Shown: positions 12,480 through 22,840 of the stretch, piece by piece | How positions within the stretch are numbered: the first letter of the stretch is position 1 | How the letters are laid out: each line of letters opens with the position of its first letter | Source: Alligator mississippiensis | Taxonomy: Eukaryota > Chordata > Crocodylia > Alligatoridae | Length of the DNA stretch: 64,000 nt | Assembly: GCF_030867095.1 (NCBI RefSeq) | Contig: NC_081824.1 | Location: 137,483,433 to 137,547,432, forward strand | Direction of reading: 5' to 3' | Made by a program: the position numbers and the translations under genes | Notes under the pieces: generated by a model | What the model was told of the DNA's origin: nothing | Database searches by the model: none | The model's input: only the letters and a program-made list of their open reading frames with translations

Positions 12480-14263
12480 CAGTAGTGGATTCACTGTGAA
12501 ACAAATCATGCAGTGGCACAGGGCCCCCAATGACAGGGGCCCCCAAAATGCAGGACAAATTTGACAAATAACTGAACTTAGTAAGCGTTGCAAGTTCCAA
12601 AGCGGTTCAGGCTTTCTGCATTCTGCGTGTAGCAGCCTTTAAAAAATGGACCCACATGAACAGAATGGGAAGGGCTGCCTGGCAGAGACACAGACTTTGT
12701 CCCAAGCACTGTAGGCTCTGAGGGCAAAGAGGGCACTGTTTTGGAAGCAGCCCTGTTGGAAGTGGGAGGGGTAATATAATCCCAGCAAAGTTTTGAAGTA
12801 GAGCCGTTAGCAAAAGCCCAGTAAGGGCCCTGAGCTAGGATTGGCTGAGAGGTTTGGATAAATGGGGGAGCAGTTTTCCCACGGGGGGGAAAAAGAGAGA
12901 GAGAGGAGCTGAGGGACAGGCTGGAGACCGGATTCAGAGTCTCAGCACAGCGGTCCCTCGGTGAGCCCCTGAGCCAGCCCTGCAGAAGCAGCAGCAGAAG
13001 CTGCAATGGGAATGACACAGTATCCAGTATGATACAGTATCCATTTCTTCTCTCCCGCCCAGGGAGGCTGCGGTGGCAGGATCAGGCAGGGACTGCTTGT
13101 GTGGAGACTCCAAGCTTGGAGAGACCTGACTGCAGGTGGTGTGGCTGTGTGAGCACAGCAGAACCAGGGGGGAGGGGGACTGCCAGAGTCTGCCCTAGTT
13201 TCCCTGAGGGGTGAGGGGCCCCAGGGGCAGGCAAAGCCCAGGGAGGGGCTGCAGTTGCCAGGGCTGTGAGGCTGTGTGGGGCAGGAGGGTTGCTACAGTC
13301 TGCAGACCAGACACTGTTTACAGCAGAGCCGGGGAAGGGGGTCAAAGGCAGGGTGCGGCTGCTTTGCAGGGACTGCAGAAAAGGAGTCGCTGCTTGCTGC
13401 CCAGAGACCCCAGGAGCACAGAGACAGACACCAGCATCAGGGAGCTTCCACAGACCATGTGCAGGGACACAGACAGTCCCACTCCCTGAGATACCCCGCC
13501 AGGGGCAGTGCACACGGGATCCCCAGAACACCGTGTGCAAGTGAGAGACTGTGTAAATAAGTTCTTGAGGGTTTATTAGACAGTGTATCCATGTGCTTAT
13601 TTAATGATTATGCGTTATGTTGTAAATAGTTTGAGAACTGTCTGCAAGGGTGCTTGATTGTAAGGGGAGGCTCTCCACTCGGGGCCAGTGCAGCAGCTTC
13701 CCAGGGGGGCTGGGCAGGGTTACTGGCTACCAGGTACCCCAGGCTCCCATTATTCATGTGAGGGCGCATGTAGTGTCATGCCCAGGGTTACATGCAAACT
13801 TCTTCTGCAAACTGTGCTGTAAACATAGTTTTTGAAGTAGTCTAGCAAAAAATGTGCTTCGCCATTTTTTCGCTGTTTCGGCAATAGCATAACAGCAACT
13901 AAGGGAAATTGTCATTTGCCAGTCAAAGTCTGTCTGCTTGACCAATTATCCAGTTGAACAAATGCACTTTGCAACAATGCCTGTGATTTGTCACTAGTAT
14001 GGAATGGTTCAAAATCCCATTTTTATAGAGCCTGGTAAGTGGTCTGTGAAAAAATGTAGACTACAAAAAAAAATCAAGGTACCTCACTTTAATTTAATTT
14101 ACTTCTTATTACTTATAATATAGGAGGAGGAAGAAAAAAAAAAGAATGAAAAATGGGGGGAGATAAGAGAGAATGTTATTCTTCTTGACTGTGTCCCAAG
14201 GGGGAAGAAGGGGCCAAAAATGAAGCTGCACACAGGGCCCCACTAACTCTAAATCTGCCACTG
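12480..14263. mobile_element. hAT-like element, CAGTRGYRGATT ends
   Basis: The left end reads CAGTAGTGGATTCACTG. The reverse complement of the right end reads CAGTGGCAGATTTAGAG. Both lead into GGGCCC-rich subterminal sequence (CACAGGGCCCCC / GGGGCCCTGTG). This end type is known from hAT transposons. The 1.8 kb interior is GC-rich with no transposase frame. Part of the interior (about 12,750-13,790) has CCAAT-like and AATAA-like signals and could be another inserted element. No 8-bp TSD is evident. Confidence 0.5.
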
Positions 14264-15147
14264 GTGCTTAGGCTACTTTTATCCCTTCCCATCCTAAAAC
14301 ACTTAACAGTGCCTCAGCCACTTTCTGTCTTTCCCTCCTGAGAAGAGCTACTGGTTACCCAGCTGCACTACTACAGCATTACAATCCCTGAAGAGTGAAG
14401 AAGAAATCACCATCAAGAGGAAATATGAGGACTGACTTCTGGGTAACATTTCTGAGTCCTTTTTCGAGTCTTAGTACTTAATTTTAATCTCACTTGTAAT
14501 GGCAGAAAACAAGAATAAACCAACTATAGTCTGTGGAGTTCTACCAGCATAGAGTCAGTGCGATTTCAGAATCAGCCCTTCTGAAAATGCATATCTATCT
14601 GAATACAGACTTCCTCCCAGTGAGGTGGCCATTGTTAATTTTACTGTAACACCCAAATGCCCCAAACAGGACTGGGGGCATTTGGGTCCTGCACAAGTAT
14701 ATGGTCTGATAATGTAAATAAAACCAGGCCACGTGAAGTAAGAGCAATTACTACTCAGAAAGGAGGAAGGAAACAGTAGAAATACTATGTGCTCACATAG
14801 CCTAATATTTGGTCTAGCTTGACAGTTCAATTGAAGGTCCTTTAATTCTCATTTCAAGAATTTCCTTTCATACCACAACTCCCTGTGCTTCCTTACACAT
14901 CTTGAACAAATGACCTAGGCCCTTTGCAGGTTTTATATTTTATTATACATTTGTGGTTCTCCCCTTCTATATTGAGAAGTCCTGGAAACTTCTATTCAGT
15001 TTTACTAGTGCCCTTACAAGAATAGCTCACATAACTTGCCTCTACAATTCACTCAGATAATGACCCTCCCATCAAGGATTTTTCTCTTACTGCCCATGGT
15101 CGGGGTACAGGGTAGCTGTATTTTGCACAAATTAGGTTTCTCTTGAC
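14264..15147. other. No recognised feature
   Basis: Low-complexity and AT-rich patches precede this segment near 14,100-14,160. Otherwise nothing could be assigned on either strand. Confidence 0.35.
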
Positions 15148-15628
15148 ATGTCTACACATGATATTAATGCGACACAATAAATTCTGCTGCAGTTTGCACC
15201 AGAGTTTATTGCTCCCAGGTGCAGTGATTACACGTGTGTCCAGGATTGCAACCTGTTGAGCCACTGCAGCACAACGCCAGCTAGCAGAGGGCCCAGGACA
15301 TCAGCCTGCCAGTCTGGAGCTGCTGCACCCCAGCTCAACATGCTGCAGAGGGGCTGTCTGAGGCATGAGGGTGCCACAATGTGGGGCTAGCCAGCAGGTA
15401 GCCCCCACACTGTAGCACCCCATGTCCTGGCTAGCCCCAGTCACCATATACACATGCATTGCAGTGGACTAAATAACTCCACTGTAGGATAGTACTTGTA
15501 TCAAGCTTTACTATCTTGTGGCCAAATTAATTAGTTTACTCCATCCTAATAGGGGCACACATGTAAATGGTGATGCTTTACTGCTGAGCTAATTAGTCAA
15601 CTGTAGAGTAAAGCATCTCATGTAGATG
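15148..15628. mobile_element. MITE, ATGTCTACACATG / CATGTAGATG ends
   Basis: The left end ACATGTCTACACATGATATT and the right end AAAGCATCTCATGTAGATGA form an inverted pair. The phrase AAAGCATCTCATGTA also ends the element at 53.8 kb, and GCATCTCATGTAGACG ends the one at 41.9 kb. The middle holds an inverted GGCTAGCC/AGGTAGCCCCC region. It is a non-autonomous DNA transposon with diverged arms. Confidence 0.5.
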
Positions 15629-15859
15629 AACCCCCTGACATGTAAGTGTTGGACTCAGAGTGATTAGCCACCCAAGTGGGATGCCCAACCATGAAGCCAA
15701 CTTGGTTTGGAGTTGGCTAACTGAACTGCCAAGCCTAACTAAAATGATTTCTTTCTATGATAAAGTGACAGGCTCTGTGGAGCAATGGATGTGATATACC
15801 TTGACTTTAACAAAGCTTTTGACACTGTCACCCACAAGATTCTCAACAGTAAGCTAAGG

Positions 15860-17003
15860 CAGGTGTTGGCACTGGATTTATGACCCAGATACCTTGTTCC
15901 AGGTGGGCTCAAACCCTCAGACTGACCACAACCTCTCCATTCAATAATAGGTGAATTTTATTGATACCCAGTGGTAGCAGATAAGAATAATGCAAGCAAT
16001 TCTATAGCTGCCAGTCCTAGAGCTGTCAGAGAGTCAAGGTACATCTAGCCAATATGTAAGCTTCACCCTGAGGTTCTTTCTTGAATGTCAGAGTTCAGCA
16101 GCCTGGAGGTTGAAGGCTGAGCTCCACAGTTCCCCCTCAGGGGGGTTGGTGAGATGGGCTGGTGGTGCACTCTTTGTCTATGGTGACCTTGGGTTCTCCC
16201 CTCTCAGGGATCCTTTGCTGCTCTGAAATCCTTTATTTTGTATTCTCTTTCTCTCCTCTGATGACTCTTCATCTCTGAGGATCATTGGTTGGTCTCCCTG
16301 TGGTCATCATACTATCCATGTTCTGTCCTATCAGCATATTCCTTTGTTTCACAAACCCACTACATGCACACATTTTGTTCTTTCCAGTGTCCTCCTAATT
16401 TGGTCCATCTACCAAAACCAGAAAGGGCCCTGCAGTTGGGCGCTGTGGGCTGGCACCGATGCTGCCGAGTCCCTTATTTATGTTAAGGAACAGTGTGGTA
16501 CTTGTCTTCAATTTCCCAGCCTGTATATCTGCTTGCTGCTTGCCTGTGTCAGACCCAGTGGGTCTTGAAGGAAACTTTGTTAAAAACAGGCTTTAAAAAT
16601 CAATTAACCCTTGCCATTCCCCTGGACCATTGTTCTGATGCAATATCTACTTTACCTACAAGCCAGTTCCCAAAAGCAAACCTCTAAATACCATTTTCTA
16701 GCCATCAGCAGGGGTCAGCAACCTATAACTTACAGAGTCTTTGAATCTCACCTGAGGAGCAGTGGCTTCAGTGGCATTCAGTGGTGGTGGGCTTTGCCTA
16801 TGTCTTAGCTAGGCAGGAGGGGCTTTGGTGGACAGGGTGATCTTTCTGCTCTACACTGCACCTGGGAGTGGGAACTCTGCCCACACCATGCCACAGCTGA
16901 GTGGTGGGGAGAAGGGGTGGAGGTGACCAGGCCTACTGCCAGCCCACCTCAGGCCTGAGCTGGGTCATTTCGGCCAGCTGCTAGAAAATGTTACTGACCT
17001 CTG
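15860..17003. mobile_element. hAT MITE inserted in CR1, itself split by an LTR
   Basis: Without the nested LTR the element is about 295 bp. Its left end (CAGGGGTCAGCAACC, read from 16,709; its first bases also at 15,860) pairs with the right end (GTTACTGACCTCTG, ending 17,003). These are typical hAT CAG...CTG termini. The CR1 flanks give an 8-bp duplication AGCTAAGG (15,852-15,859) / CACTAAGG (17,004-17,011), identical at the six inner bases. No transposase is present. Confidence 0.75.
15864..16707 (-). mobile_element. Solo LTR (TG...CA) nested inside the hAT
   Basis: An 844-bp block begins TGTTGGCACTGG and ends AGCCATCA. It is flanked by an exact 5-bp duplication GCAGG at 15,859-15,863 and 16,708-16,712. 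TG/CA termini plus a 5-bp TSD are the signature of an LTR retroelement or endogenous retrovirus. No internal gag/pol follows, so it is a solo LTR left by recombination. Minus orientation is suggested by AATAAA on the minus strand at 15,957-15,962, about 95 bp from the low-coordinate end. The family is not identified. Confidence 0.75.
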
Positions 17004-17152
17004 CACTAAGGAAATGCAGACTAGATGGAAGTAGTGTAACATGGATATGAAACTGGTTAGATCATCAACTTCAACAAATAGTCATCAATGGCTCAACATC
17101 TAGTTGGAAGGAGGTATCAAGTGGGTTTCCCCAGGGATCTGTCCTGGGTTGG

Positions 17153-17608
17153 GTGGTGTTTAATATCTTCATTAATGATTTGGATGATGGTATTGTGTGC
17201 ACAATTAGTAAATTTCCAAATCACAGCAAGCTTGGTAGAGTTGCAGACACTCTGGGGGATTGGGCTAGGATCCAGAATGATTTGGAGAGACTAGAGAAAT
17301 GGTCCAAAATCAGTGAGATGAAATTAAGCAAGGGCAAGTGAAAAGTCCTGCACTTGGGACAAAATAATTGCATGCACAAATACAGACTGGGGAATGACTA
17401 CCTAGGCTGCAGTACTGCAGAGAGAGGCCTGGGGATTACAGTACACCAGAAGCTGAATATAAGACAGTGTGCTCTTTTTGAAAAAAAAAAAGTCAACGGC
17501 ATATTGGGTTGTACTAACAAAAGAGTCTCATGCAAATCAAGGGAAGTTAATTTGCCACTCTATTCAGTACTGGTGAGGCCTCATCTGGAGCACTGTGTCC
17601 AGTTTTGA
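17153..17608 (+). pseudogene. CR1 reverse transcriptase remnant, catalytic FADD lost
   Basis: Two frames (17,153-17,341 and 17,354-17,608) carry consecutive parts of the CR1 RT palm/thumb. The first includes [11 protein letters not shown] and then SKFPNHSKLG, where CR1 normally has FADD. The second includes the AERGLGITV and LVRPHLEHCVQF blocks. They are separated by a stop at about 17,340. No function is possible. Confidence 0.8.
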
Positions 17609-18238
17609 GCCCCACACTTTGAAAAATATATGGACAAATTAGAAAGAGCCCAGCAGATATTTTTTGTTAAAATATTAGGAGCTAAGAGAAAATATGACTT
17701 AAGAGGAAAGGCTGAAATAACTAGGGTTATTTAGTCTGGAGAAGAAAAGACTGAGGGGGGGATTTGATAACAGTCTTCAAATACCTGAAGTGAGATAGAG
17801 AGGGTGGGCTTTTATCTTTGGCCATAGGGGATAGGACTAGGAGCAATGCCCTTAAATTATAGCAGAGGATATTGAGGTTGGAGTCCCTGAAAAAATCATA
17901 ACACAAGAGGAAGGTGGCTCATCTCTTCCTTGCCACATTCTGTAATTTAGTTTTAAGGTTAAGATGATGTCACATTACAAAATTAGGTACGTTAATGCTT
18001 TAGGATTCAAGCAGGGCAGAAAAGGTTGACACTTACTTGCCTAAGTCCACTAAGGCCTCTAACAGGTATTTTAGTGTAAGATAAAAGTAGATATAGATGG
18101 AGGGCCAGATCCTGTCCCCCACATAAGACGAAGCTGGGTTTGAGCAATGAGATAAATCCTGTGGCGCACGGGATATCTAAGGGCCCATTGAGGATCATTG
18201 GATCAGAGAAAAATAGGGCTGAAAGAGACCTCACAAGA

Positions 18239-18481
18239 TCAGCTAGTACAGCCCCTGCTCAGAGCTGGGTGGCACTCAATCCCTGACTGAACCATCCTAG
18301 CCAAGTGTCTGTCCAACCTACTTCTGAAAATTTCCAGGGGTGGCAATTTGATTATTTCTCTAGGTAGCCTGTTCCAATGCTTGACTATACCCAGAGTCAG
18401 AAAGTTCCTCCTAATCTCCAAGCTCAATTTCCTCTGCTGCATTTTTAGTCTATGGCTCCTAATTCTGCCCCCTACAGTCAC
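18239..18481 (-). pseudogene. CR1 ORF2 C-terminal fragment
   Basis: An 80-residue minus-strand frame contains RRNFLTLGIVKHWNRLPREI and FRSRLDRHLA, the conserved extreme C-terminus of CR1 ORF2 that precedes the 3' UTR. It belongs to the long interrupted CR1 copy. Confidence 0.8.
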
Positions 18482-19328
18482 AGAAAAAGCCCATCTCCAT
18501 CTTCTCTATAATCACCCTTCAGGTATCGGAAGACTTATCAAATCCCCCTCAATCTTCTCCTCTAATACTAGTTCCTCCAGCCTTTTTTCATAAATCATGA
18601 TTCTCAGACCTCTAATCATTTTTGTTGCTCTGTGCTGGACCTTTTCCAATTTTCCCAACCCTTTTTAAAGTGTGGGTTCTAAAACTGGACACAGTACTCC
18701 AAGTGAGACCTCACCAGTGACAAATTAAGCAGAAAAATCACTTCCTTTGATTTGCAAGTGATACTCCTCTTAATATAATCTGGTAAACCATTGCCTTTTT
18801 TTACAACAAGAGCATACTCATTTTATGGTCCACTGTAACTCCCAGGTCCTTCTATGCAATCCTGCAGTCTAGTCAATCATTCCCCTGCCCATACTTATGC
18901 ATGAAATTATTCCATCCCAAGTGCAGGATTTTGCAGTTGTCCTTGTTGAGTCTCATCTGACTGACTGAAGACCATTTCTCCAGTCTATCCAAGTCATTCC
19001 AGATCCTAGCCCTACACTTCAGAGTGCTTCTACCCAATTAGTGATCTGAAAATTTGCTAAACATGCACTCAATCCCATCATCCAAATCATTAATAAAGAT
19101 GTTAAATAGTACCAGACCCAGGACAGACTGCTGGGGAACTCCATTTCATATCTCCTCCCAAATAGATATTGAACTATTGATGACTACTCATTGAGTATGA
19201 TGGTCCAACAAGTTATATATCCATGTTACAGTACTTTCCTCTAGTAGAATGAGAATGTCTTAGTAAACAGTGTCATAAGCTTTCCTAAAGTCAAGGTATA
19301 TTACATCCACTGTTCTACTTCCGTTACC

Positions 19329-19550
19329 TTCACAGATTCACAGAAGTTTAGGGCTGGCAGAGAACTTGTGTGATCATCAAGTCCATCTCCCTGCTGCTCT
19401 GGGCAGGAAGACTGCTGGGGTCAAATAAACCCAGCAAGGTGTGCATCCAAAAACAGCAGCTACCAGGAGTGGGGTTTGAACCCACACAGCCATATATCTA
19501 TTGGATCTTAAGTCCAACACCTTAACCTCTCGGCCATTCCGGTATAAAAG
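19329..19550 (-). mobile_element. Chimera: tRNA-Leu(TAA) joined to a CR1 3' tail
   Basis: On the minus strand a full tRNA-Leu (19,543-19,461) is followed after 8 nt by TTTTT and then about 115 bp of CR1 3' end (GGATGCACACCTTGCTGG through CAGCCCTAAACTTCTGTGAA) ending in TTCACAGA-type repeats at 19,329. The whole unit sits inside an older CR1 copy that resumes on both sides. This head/tail layout resembles tRNA-headed SINEs with CR1 tails known from sauropsids. A one-off template-switch retrocopy is the alternative. No clear TSD was found. Confidence 0.65.
19461..19543 (-). tRNA. tRNA-Leu (anticodon TAA), possibly a pseudogene
   Basis: The 83-nt minus-strand sequence folds as a class II tRNA. 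The anticodon arm TTGGA-CTTAAGA-TCCAA has a perfect 5-bp stem with anticodon TAA (19,510-19,508). The T arm GTGGG-TTCAAAC-CCCAC is perfect. The D region GGCCGAGAGGTTAAGG keeps GG at 18-19. The acceptor ACCGGAA/TCCTGGT has one G-T wobble (4-69) and an A-C mismatch (6-67). The long variable arm is weakly paired. TTTTT lies 8 nt downstream as a possible Pol III terminator. Changed box A and the retroelement context favour a retropseudogene. Confidence 0.75.
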
Positions 19551-19716
19551 AGCTCGTTATTACAGAAGGAAATCAGGTTTGTCAGGAATCACTTGTGCTG
19601 GCTCTTCCTGATCACCTTGCTCTTCTCTAGGTGCTTTACTATAGATTCCTTGAGGACCAGCTCCATGATCCTTCCATGTATCAAGATCAGGCTCATGGAT
19701 CTGTAATTGCCTAGAT

Positions 19717-20973
19717 CAGGGGTGGGCAAAATATGGCCCGTGGGCCACATCCAGCCCACAAGGCCATTCTATCTGGCCCGTGGGGCCCATAAAACATTAA
19801 AAAAATTAATATTAATCTGCCCCTAGTTCCTGTAAAAAATGACAGGAACCAAGGGCAGCAGGACTCAGGGAAAGCCCAGCAGGCTCCCACAGCAGGGCCT
19901 GCCCAGCCCTGCCCCCCGCAGCTGGAAGCCTCAACCGGGGTTTCTGGCCTGGGACCAGGTGGCTGCCCCGTGCCAGAACTGCAGGTAAAGGGGAAGTGGA
20001 GGAAGGGTAGGGGAGGACCCCAGGGAAGGAGCCTGGGGAAAGGTGGGGCACTGGGCATGGGGCAGTGAGGGGCCACTTCCCACCTCCCACACTCAGCACC
20101 ACCTTGTAACCCGGCCCCGTTGCTAGCCTGGGTCCTGCGCCGGCTCCAGGCTTGCCCGTGGTGACAGCAGCTATGGCCCCCCCACTTACCGCACTGGGCA
20201 GTGTTTGCCACTGTCGCCTCTGGGCTGCCCAGTGCTCTGGGTGGGCTGCAGCAGCCAACAGTGCCCAGCACGGCAAGCGGGGGTGCCGCAGCTGCTGCCA
20301 CCGATGGGCGAGCCCAGAGCTGGCTTGGAGCCCAGTCTGGCAGTGAGGCCAGGTTACAAGCTGGTGCTGAGCACAGGGAAAAGCAGCTCCTTGCCCACCC
20401 CATGGCCAGTGCCCCACACTGTAGCCACTTGCAGCCCACATAGAGCTGCCTGTGCCTGCTCCAGGGAGTGCCGGTCATGGGGTGGGCGAGGGGCTGCTTT
20501 TCCCTGTTCTCAGCACCAGCTTCTTCCCTGCCGGCGAGCAGAGGATTGGGGCTGTGCGCTGCCCCCTACCTGTACTGCAGGTCTGGGGGGCACTGGGAGT
20601 GAGTGGGCAGGGAGCCAGTGGAAGCATGGGGCCTGCACCGGTACCCTGGAGCCAGTGCCGGTGGGGCCCAGACCAGGGTGGCAGGAACGCAGGGTCCCAG
20701 CCGGCAGGGGCTCTATGGAGCCAGGCCAGCTCCCCCCTTCTCCAGGCTGGTGCAGCCCAGCCCGGCTCCACAGACCCCTGCCAGCCTGCACCCTGCTTTG
20801 GGCTCCACCAGTGCCGGCCCTGGGACATTGGTTTCAAGACATCAGGACATTGGTCCCAAGATGGTAACCAGGGGGCAGGGCACCTGCCAAGGGGCAGGGC
20901 TACCCATGTGGCCCTCAACAGCCTGCCAAAACTGGATAAGAGGCCCTCCAACCGAAATAATTGCCTGCCCCTG
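19717..20973. mobile_element. hAT transposon in CR1 with perfect 8-bp TSD
   Basis: The left terminus CAGGGGTGGGCAAAATATGG and right terminus (reverse complement CAGGGGCAGGCAATTATTTC) are hAT-type. They are flanked by identical GCCTAGAT at 19,709-19,716 and 20,974-20,981. The CR1 frame continues across the excised element. The 1,257-bp interior is unusually GC-rich (about 19,900-20,900). Long overlapping frames on both strands there (up to 255 residues) show no transposase or zinc-finger motifs and are attributed to composition. Confidence 0.9.
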
Positions 20974-20975
20974 GC

Positions 20976-21326
20976 CTAGATCCTCCTTCTTAGCTTTCTA
21001 AGGATAGGCGCTGTATTTTCTCTTTTCCAATCATCTGGGACTACATGAGTTCCCCACAAGTTCTCAAAGAGCAGAGCAAATGGCTCTGAAATTACCTCAA
21101 ACAGTTTCTTCAGTACTCTATGGTGCATCCCATCCACATCCAGCTCTGCCACCTTGAAAGTATCTAGTATCTCTAAGTAATCCCTAATCTGTTCTTCCAC
21201 TACTTTAGGCTGTTTGTCGCCATCCATATTTTTGGTGCCAACTGCATTTATCATCTGGCAGCTGCCCCCTCTTTTTGAAGACTGAAGTAAAAAAAGCAGT
21301 AAATCCTCCAGCCTTCTCTGCATCAT
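20976..21326 (-). pseudogene. CR1 ORF2, pre-RT/RT N-terminal fragment
   Basis: A 116-residue minus-strand frame matches the region just before and into the CR1 RT: VVEEQIRDYLEIL, MHHRVLKKL, ISEPFALLFENLW and VVPDDWKRENTAPI. The usual GPDGIHPRVL-type block is degraded. The frame ends where the hAT interrupts the element at 20,973. Confidence 0.75.
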
Positions 21327-21535
21327 CTGTAACTAGATTCTCTTCTGGATTCCATAAAGGAGCTATGGTTTCTTTGGCCATCTTATTTTTTACATACTTG
21401 TAAAATCCCTTTTATTGCCTTTTATGTCCCTTGCCATTTGCATCTCAAATCATGCTTTGGCCTTCCTAATTTCCTCCCTGGGCTCCCTGCACTCCTAGTC
21501 TTATACTCTTCCCTAGTAAAATGACCATATGATGT

Positions 21536-22261
21536 ACATAAACCACTCCCCTTGTGTTCAGTGAGGGTTGTGTATACATATCTACAGGCACTTTTTGATT
21601 GGAAATATGGGCACTGAATATATGCAACAGCAGCAATATCTATGTGACTCACAGTGCTCCTCCCTGAGTTGGTTTGCTTCCTCTCTGAGAGTAAATATGG
21701 AAAGCCACTAACCTTCTGGGTAGTAAAACAAAGACAGTAAAAATTAACTTGCTCATTTTTTTTCACCTGGGACAAAACTTGCTCTGGCATCCCCATCACC
21801 TTCATTATTGTTATTATTATATGGCTGCACATGTGTTCTCTTAAACATTCTGCTATTACATTTTAAAATTTCCTCCTGAGATGCAGTCAAGCAGCCAGCT
21901 GCCAATGAGAATAATGGAAAATAAGGGGTTTAGTATAGGGGTAAAATCAGCTTATAATGGTGTTCTGGATTTATTTAAACCCTTTGTGGAAGATTTTTTG
22001 ATAAATTATCTTTTTCCTTCCAGGTCCACTACCACTGCATCGTCAATGACTAATGCAGCCAAGATCTTATTACTTGGGTCTATCAGTTTCAGGTTTGAGA
22101 TTATAAAGTAGATGCTAGACAGCTCTTGGAGGACAGGAAAACATTGGATTTGGCCAGTAATTGAAAACTCCTCTTTCAAAATAAGCCCTTGAAGACAAGA
22201 AGACCAGGTCTGATCCCACATAGACCTTGACTCAACAAAACTCTCAGTTGCTAAAAAATCA
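21536..22261. other. No recognised feature
   Basis: Mixed AT-rich sequence between two CR1 copies. A 136-residue minus frame (21,422-21,832) overlaps the CR1 end and has no domain. Confidence 0.35.
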
Positions 22262-22840
22262 TAAATCATAGAAATATGGAGCTGGAAGAGACCCAGAGAG
22301 ACCATTCAATTCATTACCCTGTGGTGGTGACAAATTTCCTCAATTTCCCTAGGTAGTTTATTCCAGTGCTTAACTATTCTTGCAATTATAAATACATTCC
22401 TATTATCTAACCTTAACTAAGTTTGCTGTAAGTTAAGCCAATGATTTCTGGCATACTCCCAGTGGACGTGGAAAACAAATTTTCCCTAGCCTCTTTATGA
22501 AAAACCTGTTGAACACTGGAAAGCTACCAGCAGGCTCCCTTACACTTTACTCTGTTCTAGACTAAATAAACCCAGCTCCTTCATCCTTTCCTCATAGGTC
22601 ATGTTTTCCAAATCTTTTTTGTTTGCTCTCCTTTGGGCTCTTTCCAGTTTGTCTACCTCTTTCTTAAAATGTGGAACCCAAACTGCGGTGGCCTCTTCAG
22701 CTGAGGCCTCAATCAGCACCAAGGAGGAAAATTACCACTCATAGCTGACTTATAGCATTCCTGCTGCTGTACTTATTTACTCTGAGAGCTACTATGACCT
22801 CAAGATCCTTTCCTACAGTATTGCTTAAGTGCTCTGCTGA
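22262..22840 (-). mobile_element. Diverged CR1 3' portion
   Basis: Minus-strand CR1 3' end: CATAGAAATATGGAGCTGGA at 22,268 is the diverged terminal segment. The minus frame at 22,540-22,722 carries VPHFKKEVDKLERAQRRANK and TYEERMKELGLFSLEQSKV, a well-known CR1 C-terminal block. Many indels indicate an old insertion. Confidence 0.75.

Larger units (their letters stand above)
15730..17890 (+). mobile_element. CR1 LINE fragment, split by nested insertions
   Basis: Plus-strand CR1 RT sequence starts near 15,730; the YLDFNKAFDT block (motif A) is readable at about 15,797-15,830. It breaks at 15,859 and resumes at 17,012 in register with the next CR1 segment, followed by PQGS-, [10 protein letters not shown] and HLG-like blocks and RPHLEHCVQF. 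It fades near 17,890 without a clean 3' tail. The usual FADD catalytic motif reads FPNH here, so the enzyme was lost by mutation as well as by truncation. Confidence 0.85.
18196..21535 (-). mobile_element. Long CR1-type LINE copy with two insertions
   Basis: The minus-strand element reads from about 21,535 (before the RT fingers) to a 3' end near 18,196. Blocks in order: VVPDDWKRENTAPI and a YRSMSL-type segment (about 21,000-19,650), VIYLDFRKAYDT (about 19,300), and the C-terminal HWNRLPREIIKLP block (18,239-18,481). It is interrupted at 19,329-19,550 by a tRNA/CR1 chimera and at 19,717-20,973 by a hAT. Without these it is about 1.86 kb. Stops and indels are frequent, making it older than the copies at 5 and 34.6 kb. 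Confidence 0.85.

Noticed and set aside
12578-13560. Frames of 92-152 residues on both strands near 13 kb
   Set aside because: They lie inside the hAT-like element with GC-rich interior. Composition explains them.
12754-13792. Possible second LTR (TGTTGG...GGTTACA) inside the 12.5-14.3 kb element
   Set aside because: CCAAT- and TATA-like words occur, but the flanks AGCAGCCC and TGCAAAC do not match and the edges are arbitrary.
19711-20979. Overlapping long frames (up to 255 residues) on both strands
   Set aside because: They fall wholly within a GC-rich hAT interior, occur in several phases on both strands, and have no transposase or zinc-finger motif.
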